From Lithodes maja (taxonomy: Eukaryota; Arthropoda; Malacostraca; Decapoda; Lithodidae), in the NCBI GenBank assembly GCA_037953745.1, contig JBAKBP010013134.1, positions 1-64,000 on the forward strand: 64,000 bases of DNA. Direction: 5' to 3'. Of this stretch, positions 28,890-37,082 are shown one piece after another; within the stretch, counting starts at the first letter, position 1, and each line of letters opens with the position of its first letter. The position numbers and the translations under genes are program-made. The notes under the pieces are model-generated. The model was given only the letters and a program-made list of their open reading frames with translations, was not told the origin of the DNA and ran no database searches.

Positions 28890-29177
28890 ATAAGGAATGT
28901 CACACCTACATTCAGGGGAATGTCCATGGGAAATGCTACCTGGAATTTCAAATCTATTGGGAAGAATATTTAAGAAATTTGCTGAAGTTGTACTCTACAA
29001 ATTTAGAAGAAGTAAATGAAATGTAGTGGAGTGAAAGTACAAGTAATTATTCTAAATACTACTCAAGTTAGAGTTAAAGTACTGGACAAAAAATCCACTT
29101 TTTAAAAAGTAGATACTGAAAAAATATACTTAAGTACTGTACTTGAGTAAATGTACTTCATTACCTTTACACCCCTG
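28890..29177. mobile_element. hAT (Tol2-like) terminus or MITE fragment
   Basis: Read from 29177 on the minus strand it begins CAGGGGTGTAAAGGTAATGA and continues with ACTCAAGTACAGTACTTAAG, a close parallel to the known Tol2-type hAT end. The opposite TIR was not found, so one end may be lost. Left boundary approximate. Confidence 0.6.
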
Positions 29178-29179
29178 GG

Positions 29180-29250
29180 GGGGGGGGGGGGGGACTTGCT
29201 ACAGGCAGCTTTGTCTATTGTCTCCTTCATTCACATAGAAAAAAAAAAAG
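29180..29250 (+). mobile_element. 3' end of Jockey-like element (short copy)
   Basis: ACAGGCAGCTTTGTCTATTG to ...CACATAG then poly(A) at 29239-29250. The reverse complement matches the 3' UTR of the Jockey-like element at 51407-51480 and the fragment at 30573-30720. A G run precedes it. Confidence 0.65.
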
Positions 29251-29534
29251 CTGACAAGAGCCATATGTTTGCCTTGACACCGGGTTTATTTACGTGTGTT
29301 CACCACCATCATCACCCCCAATAAACCACTTGCCAGTTTCAGGCAATAAGGAAGTGTGAGCTGTAGATATCCACATTTAGCTGAATTACAAGCTACAATA
29401 CGGTTGTCATAGATTAGTGAATAAATATAATAGAATTCAACATACTTCTTATCCATTAGAAGCCTACATTATTATTGCATTTCTGTTCTATACTGATGTT
29501 TACGGCTACTACTTCCTTATAGACTGAAATTCCC

Positions 29535-29830
29535 AAGTGGTGAATTGGTGGTGGTGGAGAGAATGAGATACAGTAGATAGGTGGTGGTGGTGGTGGTGGT
29601 GGTGTTGGTGGAGTGGAAGGGTGGAGGAGATAATGAGATACTGTACAGTAGATAGGTGGTGGTGGTGGTGGAGGAGGTGGTGGAGTGGAAGGATGGAGAA
29701 GATAATGAGATAAACTAGATAGGTGGTGGTTATTATTATTAAAAACAATTTGTCAACATCCTACTGGACAGAATCCCTCATAAGGTTGTAGGTGTTGGTG
29801 TTGGTGGTGGTGGTGGTGTTAGAGTGTTAC
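29535..29830. repeat. GGT-rich minisatellite
   Basis: Units of about 70-90 bases made of (GGT)n followed by GATAATGAGATAC-type spacer, three units in 29541-29725, then scattered GGT runs to 29820. Confidence 0.75.
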
Positions 29831-29945
29831 GTGTGTATACAGGTGTTCACAGAGGAGCCCATCAGTTACATTACAGCTGTGTTACTCTATACATGTGACC
29901 CTACTTGTTTGGCAGATTCATACCAACTCTTTTTACTAAGCCTGC

Positions 29946-30158
29946 TATAGTCTATTCACTGTAAGTAGGCAAAAAATCATGACCTTTAACCTCTGTAACT
30001 GAAAAATGACTAGAGTAGTCAAGCTAATATTTCTACCATTTGGGAAGAGTCAGTCAAGGAATATATGTGGAAATTTACAGCCAATTTGCTCTAGCTCTTT
30101 TAGAGTTACAGAGGATAGAGTTAATGATTTCTCGCCTACTTACAGCGAATAGACTATA
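29946..30158. mobile_element. 213-bp TIR MITE, subtype A (copy A1)
   Basis: Starts TATAGTCTATTCACTGTAAG and ends with its inverse CTTACAGCGAATAGACTATA; arms of about 55 bases match when inverted. Copy A2 is at 44129-44341, the same length. Subtype B (40670, 49290, 57266) shares the interior but has different ends. TA ends suggest a Tc1/mariner-type target; superfamily uncertain. Confidence 0.8.
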
Positions 30159-30179
30159 ACTTGTCTACATTCTTATTAT

Positions 30180-30300
30180 ACCTACTATAGTCTAGTTTTT
30201 TCCCAGCTGAGGGTAAATTGCCATGTTACTATATTCGTTACTAAGCTATTATGTAAATTTTGTAGCAAAATATGTTGCTAATTATACAAAATTTGCCTTA
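30180..30300 (-). repeat. Dispersed repeat with ACATGGCAATTTACC core
   Basis: The reverse complement resembles 33885-34005, 36652-36770 and about 36795-36870 (GCAACATCTACATAATAG ... GCAATTTACCAGCAGCTG). In those copies it leads into TATAGTAGTAG simple repeat. Confidence 0.55.
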
Positions 30301-30404
30301 ATACGACACAGAGAACATAGTAGATAACATATTTTTCCATTAAGTATTGAAAAATCAGTTGCTAAGGGATTCAATTTACCATGAGCTGGAATAAAACCAA
30401 CTAT

Positions 30405-30570
30405 AACACTACCTATCTATCTATCTTCTGTACTAACTTATCAACCTTCTTAATATATCTACTAACTTATCTATCTATCTACAGTGTATCTATCTATCCA
30501 TCTATCTATCTATCTATCTACCTACCTTCTTTCTTGATGTACCTACTAACTTAACTACCTATCTATCTAT
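30405..30570. repeat. (TATC)n-type microsatellite
   Basis: Tracts of CTATCTATCTATC mixed with ACTAACTTATC, akin to the 16-bp satellite at 40905-43090. Confidence 0.85.
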
Positions 30571-30572
30571 TT

Positions 30573-30720
30573 GTTTTTATTTTCTATGTGCATGAAGTAG
30601 ATAAAAGGCAAAGCTGCCTGTAACAAGTGTCTCCCCCCCCCCCCCCTTCCAGGTTGAAAAAGTGACAGAGCCAAAATCAAGGTGCGTTAGAGGTAATTTA
30701 GGTGTTTTGGAAAGAAGTGT
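30573..30720 (-). mobile_element. 3' UTR fragment of Jockey-like element
   Basis: CTATGTGCATGAAG ... AAAAGGCAAAGCTGCCTGTA, a C run, then GTTGAAAAAGTGACAGAGCC and AAAATCAAGG match the 3' UTR of the element at 51431-51520. 5'-truncated. Confidence 0.65.
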
Positions 30721-30779
30721 GGTGTGCTTGTTATATATAGTGAAATGAATAGGAGGAGGATGTGTTTATGACAGTTAGC

Positions 30780-30953
30780 TGGATTACTTTCTGTGTAGGT
30801 GAGGCACAAATAGAAACAGTGGGGGAAGCCAGACAAATGAAACAGCAATTCCAGCAACTCCTTATCATATACCTATGTGGTGTGTCTGTATACTGTATAC
30901 CGATCATGGCCATGGCCTTCCTTAGGAACTCAGGGCTGTTCGGCCAGGCAGCG

Positions 30954-30993
<40 letters not shown>
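30780..30993 (+). pseudogene. C-terminal end of LFGQAA-family non-LTR ORF with (CAA)n tail
   Basis: The frame reads ...IPIMAMAFLRNSGLFGQAA and continues into a (CAA)n tract at 30954-30993, giving an artificial poly-Thr. IMAMA and LFGQAA are shared with the better preserved copy at 34970-35820 (minus). Upstream sequence is diverged. Confidence 0.55.
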
Positions 30994-31437
30994 CTGTATA
31001 CTCAGGCACATACCCCATAGCTGGGGTGTTGAGTCGAGACAGAGTCCGAACAGAAAAAAACAAAACATTTAAAGTTCCAATATTTAGGGTCCGGGACCAC
31101 TTTCGCGTTCCTTCGCTCCTTTCTCTGTCTCTTCTAGTAATTGACTTTTACAAGGGGAGGAGGATACCTAGCTTCCCGCCCCTGAAGTAGGAAAAGTAGT
31201 ACAGTAAAAGAAACAGACAGAAACGTCTAAGGTAGGGTAGAGGATGCCAAACTTCACTCTGAACAGGACCAGCCCTCACCGACTAACTTATCTATCTACA
31301 GTATTTTGTAATTACTACCAATACCCTACACTATACTGTTCAGTAGTCGGTGTTATTTCAGCTGAATGTTATCCCTTAGTACCTGATTTCTTGATACTTG
31401 GTGGAAAAATATGTATCTACTATACCTCCGTGTTGTA
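30994..31437. other. Unidentified, AT-rich
   Basis: No ORF or repeat recognised except a short TATC-like stretch near 31285. Confidence 0.4.
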
Positions 31438-31441
31438 TTAA

Positions 31442-31732
31442 GGGGGAGTTATAGTTGCTTTTTCTCCCTCATGTTTAGTCCCATTTGCTTCGAGACTTTA
31501 AGATGTTCGTTCCATTAGTTTGTTCTATTTTAAGACCTTTCACCCATTTTCTTTGTCAATATAAAGTCCTTTCGTGCCATTGAGGTGTCGATTTTCTCCT
31601 GTCAAGCGAAAGCGAGCTGTAATTCTAGGAGTAGACGGGACATTTTTCTACTGAAATTTTTTTTTTTTTATCTCGTCTAGGGGATGTTTTTTTATGCTCG
31701 ATGGAAGTCTAGCTAGGTTACTACAGTTGGTC
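31442..31732 (+). mobile_element. TTAA-type MITE family P, copy a (truncated)
   Basis: Preceded by TTAA (31438-31441) and starting GGGGGAGTT. The interior CCTCATGTTTAG ... TTTAAGACCTTTCACCC ... AGGTGTCGATTTT is shared with copies at 36065, 39957, 43098, 44469, 44856 and 58690. It breaks off at about 31732 where another TIR begins. Confidence 0.65.
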
Positions 31733-31847
31733 CTCCGGTAACGTGTGTTTTGGAAACGCAGTTTTGGTGGCACGCGGTACACCCCAAATATCCAAAATGT
31801 TGCTAACACGGTCAATACTTACACTGGCGCGGGGTCCAGCTGGGCGC

Positions 31848-32940
31848 CGAACCTTTACTCCCGACTTTCGTAGCTCATATCTCTGCAAATATATAGCCTA
31901 ACCAAGTGTTTATGCCTACCAGAGGTAGATATGATCATTCCCGTGCATTGGGTGAAGACTAGAACACTCCACATTGTGTAGTTAACCCTCCAGCCCCGGC
32001 TATGTATTATATATATATATTCCCCGAAACCCGGGTGTTTTGGCCGAAAAACGTCTAGGCTAGGCTGCCGTATATTTGTTAATCTGACTGCTCCGCATTC
32101 CCACGCATCCCCAAGCGTAGCTGTGTTATTTACCTGTAGAATGGCGTTAAGTAGAGCTCTCTAAGTCAACTGGTTGATTTGTGATGATTTCATTGGAGAT
32201 AACTTTATGGCAAAAACAGCCACTTTACACTACTTTTCGATACTTAACAACAACATACAGGCACACACGAACAAGCGACGCTCTCCTTCTTGTGGCCGGA
32301 GATGCGGGGCGTCGGTCCAGCCGGCTGTTGTTTACATGCGTCGGACCGACGCCTCGCACAAGAAGCTCACAGGCTTTCAACCACTGGGCGTTCAAGAGCC
32401 CTTCCGAGTACCTGTTATATGCTTTTTTATGGGCGTTCAAGAGCCCTTCCGTGGTGAGAGGGTTAATGTGTGAGGTGAGAATAATTACCGAAACACACTT
32501 ATGTTATTGTTTGGCTGTCGAGTGAGTGTGTGTTTTGTCATTGTGTGGAAAACATGGCTAGGGTATCTCGGTCGCCGAATCTTTACTCACGACTTTCGTA
32601 ATTTACCGATGCTCATATCTCTGCAAATAAATGGCCTAACCAAGTGTGTATGCCTACCAGAGGTAGATATGATCGTTGTTGTGCGTTGGGTGAAGACTAG
32701 AACACCCTACATTGTGTAGTTATTGTGTAGTTATTGTGTGAGGTGAGAAATAATAAGACGGCGAGTTATGCGGGAACTCCGAAGGTATGATTTTCGTAAT
32801 ATACCGATGCTCATATCTCTGCAAATAAATGGCCTAACCAAGTGTTTATGCAAACCAGATGAAGATATGGTTGTTGCAGTGCGTTGGGTGAAGACTAGAA
32901 CACCCTACATTGTGTAGTTATTGTGTGAGGTGAGAAATAT
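31848..32940. repeat. Tandem repeat, about 140-180 bp, three units, one split by a MITE
   Basis: CTCATATCTCTGCAAATA, GGCCTAACCAAGTGT and GGGTGAAGACTAGAACAC recur at about 31873, 32610 and 32810. The first unit is interrupted at GTGTAG-TTAA-TGTGTGAGG by MITE R copy 1; the other units show the uninterrupted GTGTAGTTATTGTGTGAGG. Confidence 0.8.
31986..32462 (+). mobile_element. TTAA-flanked MITE family R, copy 1
   Basis: 477 bases beginning CCCTCCAGCCCCGGCTATG and ending GTGAGAGGG, with TTAA at 31982-31985 and 32463-32466. TTAA targets with CCC...GGG ends are typical of piggyBac-type elements; non-coding, so assignment is inference. Contains a duplicated GGGCGTTCAAGAGCCCTTCC near its right end. 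Confidence 0.85.
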
Positions 32941-33400
32941 GATGGCGGGATTTCAGAGCTTCGATCGAAAAATGTCCGCTACTGCTGTGACTCTCTCTCC
33001 TTAGCCTAGCTGCCTAGCCTAAACGAAATATTTATTCAGAGGTAAGAGTTGTTGCAATGGGCAAATCAACTCATTGCACATGTCAAATAACCTTTATAAT
33101 TGATTTAATTATTATAACATAGCTTCTATGGAGAAAAAGTGGACTTTGTGGAAATCCCCAGAATACCAAGGTACAGTACCTTTAACATATAAACATATGG
33201 GTTCGGTAACGCGGATTTTGCTAACATGGGAGGTAACCAGAACAAATTGGCCGCGTTACCAAAGGACCAGCTGTATAATATTTTGATGTAAAACTTGCAA
33301 AATATGCAAAGCAAAACAGGGACGACACAATATAAAGACAAAAGAACTTCAGTAGAAATATATAAATAAATAGACCCAAAAATATCCCCTACCCCCTTAA

Positions 33401-33880
33401 CCCTCCAGCCCCGGCTACGCATTACATAAATATTCCCCGAAACCCGGGTGTTTTGGCCGAAAAACGTCTAGGCTAGGCTACCGTATATTTGTTATTCTGA
33501 CTACTTCCTGCTTTCCCACGCATCCCCAAGCGTAGCTGTGTTATTTACCTGTAGAATGGCGTTAAGTAGAGCTCTCTAAGTCAACTGGTTGAGTTGTGAT
33601 GATGATTTCATTGGAGATAACTTTATGGCAAAAACAGTCACTTTACACTACTTTTCGATACTTAACAACAACATACAGGCACACACGAACAAGCGACGCT
33701 CTCCTTCTTGTGGCCGGAGATGCGGGGCGTCGGTCCAGCCGGCTGTTGTTTACATGCGTCGGACCGACGCCTCGCACACCAAGCTCACAGGCTTTGAGCT
33801 CATGGGTGTTTAAGAGCCCTTCCAGGCAGCTCTTGTATGCTTTTTTATGGGCGTTCAAGAGCCCTTCCGGGAACAGAGGG
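33401..33880 (+). mobile_element. TTAA-flanked MITE family R, copy 2
   Basis: 480 bases nearly identical to copy 1, with TTAA at 33397-33400 and 33881-33884. The short ORFs inside are not conserved as proteins. Confidence 0.88.
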
Positions 33881-33884
33881 TTAA

Positions 33885-34007
33885 TGCCAAGTTTTCATAA
33901 TTAGCAACACATTTGGCTGCAACATCTACGTAATAGATGAGTCATCAGGAGTGCAACATGGGAATTCATCAGCAGCTGGGATAAAAGATAGACTAGAGTT
34001 ATAGTAG
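33885..34007 (+). repeat. Dispersed repeat related to 36652-36770
   Basis: ACACATTTGGCTGCAACATC and CAGCAGCTGGGATAAAAGA followed by TATAGTAGTA. Same order at 36652-36770. Confidence 0.6.
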
Positions 34008-34117
34008 TACAGTAGAGTCACGCATCTTACGCATTTCGATCCCACGATTACGCATCCCACGTTACTATCCAATGGCTACCTGAATTCTCATCCCACGAAA
34101 AACCACACGATTCCCAC

Positions 34118-34244
34118 GGATGCAGAGCTAATGGAAACTCTACAGGACGCCGAATTTGATGCCATGGACGATGATTTCACGGGCTTTGGCGGCGACGGTG
34201 GGGTGACGGAAAACGAGAGTGGGGCCACGGAGGATGGTATCTAA
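34118..34244 (+). pseudogene. Acidic C-terminal tail of a pogo-type transposase
   Basis: About 41 residues ending ESGATEDGI-stop. Acidic residues dominate (DAMDDDF), matching the general character of the tails of Tigger/Jerky-type transposases. No DDE domain remains, so assignment rests on the surrounding TIRs. Confidence 0.5.
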
Positions 34245-34339
34245 CATCCGCCTCCCGTCTATCACCACATCCATCACAATAATCACCTCATCAACTTTTC
34301 TAAGTTTTTTGTTTGTGTTTTACTTGCCTTTCTTTTCAT

Positions 34340-34712
34340 AGCAGCTTGAAATCCTGTAAGCTTGTTTTGAAAGGCGTCCGTCCGACACATGTAAACAACA
34401 GCTGGTAAGGCGTCGCTTGTTCGTGTGTGGCTGTGTTATTGTTAAGTAGTGAAAAGTAGTGAAAAGTGGCTGACATCGCCACAAAGTTCTCTCCACGGAA
34501 ATCATCATCACAACTGAACCAGTTGACTTAGAGAGCTCTACTTAACGCCATTCTACAGGTACGAAACACATCTACGCTAGGGGATGCGCGGCAATGCGGA
34601 AGCAGTCAAAATAACAAAGATATGGTAGCCTAGGCAAGACGTTTTTTCGGCCAAATCCCCCAGGTTTTGGGGTTATACTGGTATTATAGAATACGTAGCC
34701 GAGGCTGGAGGG
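34340..34712 (-). mobile_element. TTAA-type MITE family R, copy 3 (diverged)
   Basis: Reverse orientation relative to copies 1 and 2. Right end CCGAGGCTGGAGGG then TTAA at 34713-34716; shares AGAGAGCTCTACTTAACGCC and GTAAACAACAGC. The left end is decayed. Inserted in the pogo-like derivative. Confidence 0.75.
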
Positions 34713-34904
34713 TTAAAGCAACTTACTTTGGATTATTGGCATGTAAAGTGATGGTCAATAGTCGCCCGACGATAGCCTCCAGTACTTTTGTAATTTTCCC
34801 CATTACTTTAATACTCTGCATCCCACGAATTCCGGTCCCACGGTAATATTTCGGTACCAATAAATCGTGGGATGCGAGATTCTACTGTAGTTATATTAGT
34901 AGTT

Positions 34905-35826
34905 ATAGTTGTTGTTGTTGCTGTTGTCGTCGTCGTCGTCGTCGTCGTTGTCGTTGTTGTCGTCGTTCCCTAGGCTGCCTGGCCGAACAGCCTCGAGCCC
35001 CTAAAGCTCGGTTCACACATACACGAATTAACGTCCCGTCCATCCCCGACCTCTTAATTCGCCTGCAAACGGCCAAGGACGTCGGCAAAATCACCTATGG
35101 TCGGTACAGGGACGTGTGGTGTCGCCAGCACACGGGACGCGGGGGCCTAGGCGGCGACCTGTTTGTGCATGCATAAAATGGTCTGCGTGGGTCGGGGCAA
35201 CTGCCAGAAAACGTGTCAGGCCGGGACACCCACGGGAGCAGTTGGCGTCTAGACACAGCCTGGCGGCGTCTAGTCTAGAAGCCGACTAACGGGATGAGAA
35301 CGGCGGCAAAAAAACGTTGGAAGGAGAGTCGGCGATGTGGCACCGTCGCGTCACGTGAGCTGGCGACACCGCACGTCCGTGTACCGACCATAGGCGATTT
35401 TGCCGGCGTCCTTGCTCATTTGCAGGCGAATTAAGGGGTCGGGAACGGACGGGATGTTAATTCGTGCATTCGTGAACCGAGCATAAGTAAGGCCATGGCC
35501 ATGATCGAGCTTTCCCACAGGGCTCTCAAGGAGTGTAGATTATGTTGTAGGCGTAAGTGATTATGTAGAATGCAGTCTTCTATGATGTGTTTAATAGTAT
35601 GGGGTGCTGTGTTGCATCCTGGGCAGGTGTCGTTGACGGAGTTATCTAGTCTCTTCTGATAGCTCAGAAGAGCTGGATGGTGCCCACATCTCGGCCTGGC
35701 CAGGTGGACTCTGTCCTCGCGAGGAAGGGAGGATTCAGAAGGATGGATTTCGGGAGGTCGTGCCTGCAGCTGCGTGTTGTCTATGAGTGACAGGATGGAA
35801 CGGCAAGAAATATGAGTAGCCTATGG
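34905..35826 (-). pseudogene. LFGQAA-family non-LTR retrotransposon, C-terminus, split by a MITE
   Basis: Minus-strand frame from about 35820: SLPREDRVHLARPRCGHHP, then a Cys/His cluster DTCPGCNTAPHTIKHIIEDC, typical of the C-terminus of RNase H-bearing non-LTR proteins, then WESSIMAMALL. It is interrupted at 35486 by a 479-bp MITE. After the MITE the same frame continues RGSRLFGQAA-stop (34970-34972), followed by a CAA/CGA-rich tail (34905-34968). Joining the flanks with one TAA copy removed keeps the frame. 5'-truncated near 35826. Confidence 0.75.
35005..35483. mobile_element. Harbinger-like MITE with ~137-bp TIRs
   Basis: 479 bases with long inverted arms: GCTCGGTTCAC ... CACGAATTAAC at left, inverse at right, about 90% identical over some 137 bases. 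It is flanked by TAA (35002-35004 and 35484-35486). A 3-bp TWA target duplication is characteristic of PIF/Harbinger; the internal sequence is non-coding, so the superfamily is inferred from the target. Confidence 0.82.
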
Positions 35827-36062
35827 ATGTGCTTCTGGAAGCTAGTTTGGGGTGGGCAGGGAGGGAGAGATGACAGTATGTGTGTGTGATACCGTGTGCT
35901 GAGTGTTGTTTTGATATTTCTTGGTGTCTGTGGGTGTGCTATCACGTAGTGTAGTGGGTGGTGTTGGTGTGTGAAGGCTGCAGCCAGTTATAGTTGTAGT
36001 AGTACAGTAGTTATACTGTAGTTCGGGCATATTTATTTGGTTATTTTGTTTATCTTATTATT
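35827..36062. other. Unidentified spacer
   Basis: Contains runs of GTGTG and a short TAGTAGTACAGTAG stretch. No gene seen. Confidence 0.4.
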
Positions 36063-36064
36063 TT

Positions 36065-36346
36065 TTAGTTCCCTCCCTAGACCTCCTTTCAAGTTTAAAA
36101 AAACATCCACCCAACGCCCTCCTTCAAGATAAATTTGTTGTACATTTTCCTCTTGAATTACAGGCTCGCTATCGCTCGCCAGGAAAAAATCGACGCCTAA
36201 ATGATACGAAAAGTCTTAATATTGACAAAGAAATGGGGCGAAAGATTTTCAGATCGTCAAACTAATGGGCCGACGCCTTATGATCTCAAAACTAATGGGA
36301 CTAAACATGAGGGAGAAGGGTGTCCAGAAAACCGACCCATCCCCCC
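36065..36346 (-). mobile_element. TTAA-type MITE family P, copy b
   Basis: Reverse orientation: GGGACTAAACATGAGGGAG near the right end and CCCATCCCCCC before TTAA (36347-36350). It shares the TTAA with the adjacent MITE S. Left boundary approximate. Confidence 0.7.
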
Positions 36347-36350
36347 TTAA

Positions 36351-36647
36351 CCCTTTGGCGCACATATGGACGCCATGGCGTCCTGAGCTACTTTTGCCCC
36401 GGCGCACACATGGAAACCATGGCGTCCTGTAGCCTTGGACGAAATTCGGTAAAACCACACAAAAAGTGCCATGGCGTCCATTTAGGATTCGATATATCTG
36501 GTCTACTAGTCCATATGTGGAGGTATCTGACAAAAATTCATAGCTGGGTGAGCTGGGTGAACGGGAACAATGAAAAAAGCGTTAGCAGCCCCAGACCGTG
36601 TATCGCCTGTCCATGGAAACTTAAATATCTTACTCAGAACTAGGGGG
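36351..36647. mobile_element. TTAA-flanked MITE family S
   Basis: 297 bases from CCCTTTGGCGCACATATGG to CAGAACTAGGGGG between TTAA at 36347-36350 and 36648-36651. Three copies of CCATGGCGTCC occur inside. No coding potential. Confidence 0.75.
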
Positions 36648-36651
36648 TTAA

Positions 36652-36890
36652 TGCCAAGTTATAAATGATTAACAACACATTTGGCTGCAACATCTACATA
36701 ATAGTTGAGTCATTCAGAATGCAGCATGACAATTTATCAGCACCTGGGAGAAGATATAGACCAGAGTTATAGTAGTAGGTATAGTATTTATTGTAGTTAA
36801 TAGCCGAGTAATCAAGATAGTAACATGGCAATTTACCAGCAGCTGAAAGAAAATACTTTAGAGTTATGGTAGTAGTTATAGTAGTTGCTG
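36652..36890 (+). repeat. Dispersed repeat, two partial copies
   Basis: ACACATTTGGCTGCAACATC at about 36670 and AACATGGCAATTTACCAGC at about 36822 are two partial copies of the repeat at 33885-34007, each ending in TAGTAGTTATAG. Confidence 0.55.
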
Positions 36891-36894
36891 TCGT

Positions 36895-37082
36895 TCCCTA
36901 GGCTGCCTAGCCGAACAGCCCCGAGTTATAGTAGTAGTAGTTATAGTAGTTATATATATGTATATATATATACTACTATAGTTATAGTAGTTATAGTTAT
37001 AGAAGTTATATAGTTATAGTAGTAGTAGTTATAGTAGTTATATATATGTATAGTTATAGTAGTTATAGTTCTATCTATCTAT
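36895..37082. repeat. TATAG/TATA palindromic array, left arm, with LFGQAA-tail remnant
   Basis: 36895-36925 has CTAGGCTGCCTAGCCGAACA (inverse of an LFGQAA-family 3' end). From 36926, TAGTAGTTATAGTAG and TATATATGTATATATA units like the array at 39211-39880, ending in TATCTATCTATC at the RTE 3' end. Confidence 0.75.

Larger units (their letters stand above)
31733..33290. mobile_element. Possible pogo-like element or two separate ends
   Basis: CTACAGTTGGTCCTCCGGTAACG at about 31733 and the inverse CGTTACCAAAGGACCAGCTGT at about 33264-33284 look like matching TIRs. They could bound one 1.55-kb element that contains the repeats at 31848-32940, or be two independent fragments. Confidence 0.35.
34010..34887 (+). 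mobile_element. pogo/Tigger-like transposon derivative with transposase C-terminus
   Basis: Flanked by TA (34008-34009 and 34888-34889). Left end CAGTAGAGTCACGCATCTTA and right end inverse CAGTAGAATCTCGCATCCCA are TIRs rich in CATCCCACG. Inside, 34118-34244 reads DAELMETLQDAEFDAMDDDF and a Gly/Glu-rich tail to a stop, the acidic C-terminus typical of pogo/Tigger (DDE-1) transposases. The catalytic region is deleted. A family R MITE sits in the right part. Confidence 0.7.

Noticed and set aside
30762..31190. 142-aa ORF with a poly-Thr tract
   Set aside because: Poly-Thr is the (CAA)n tail of a non-LTR element; downstream sequence is unrelated.
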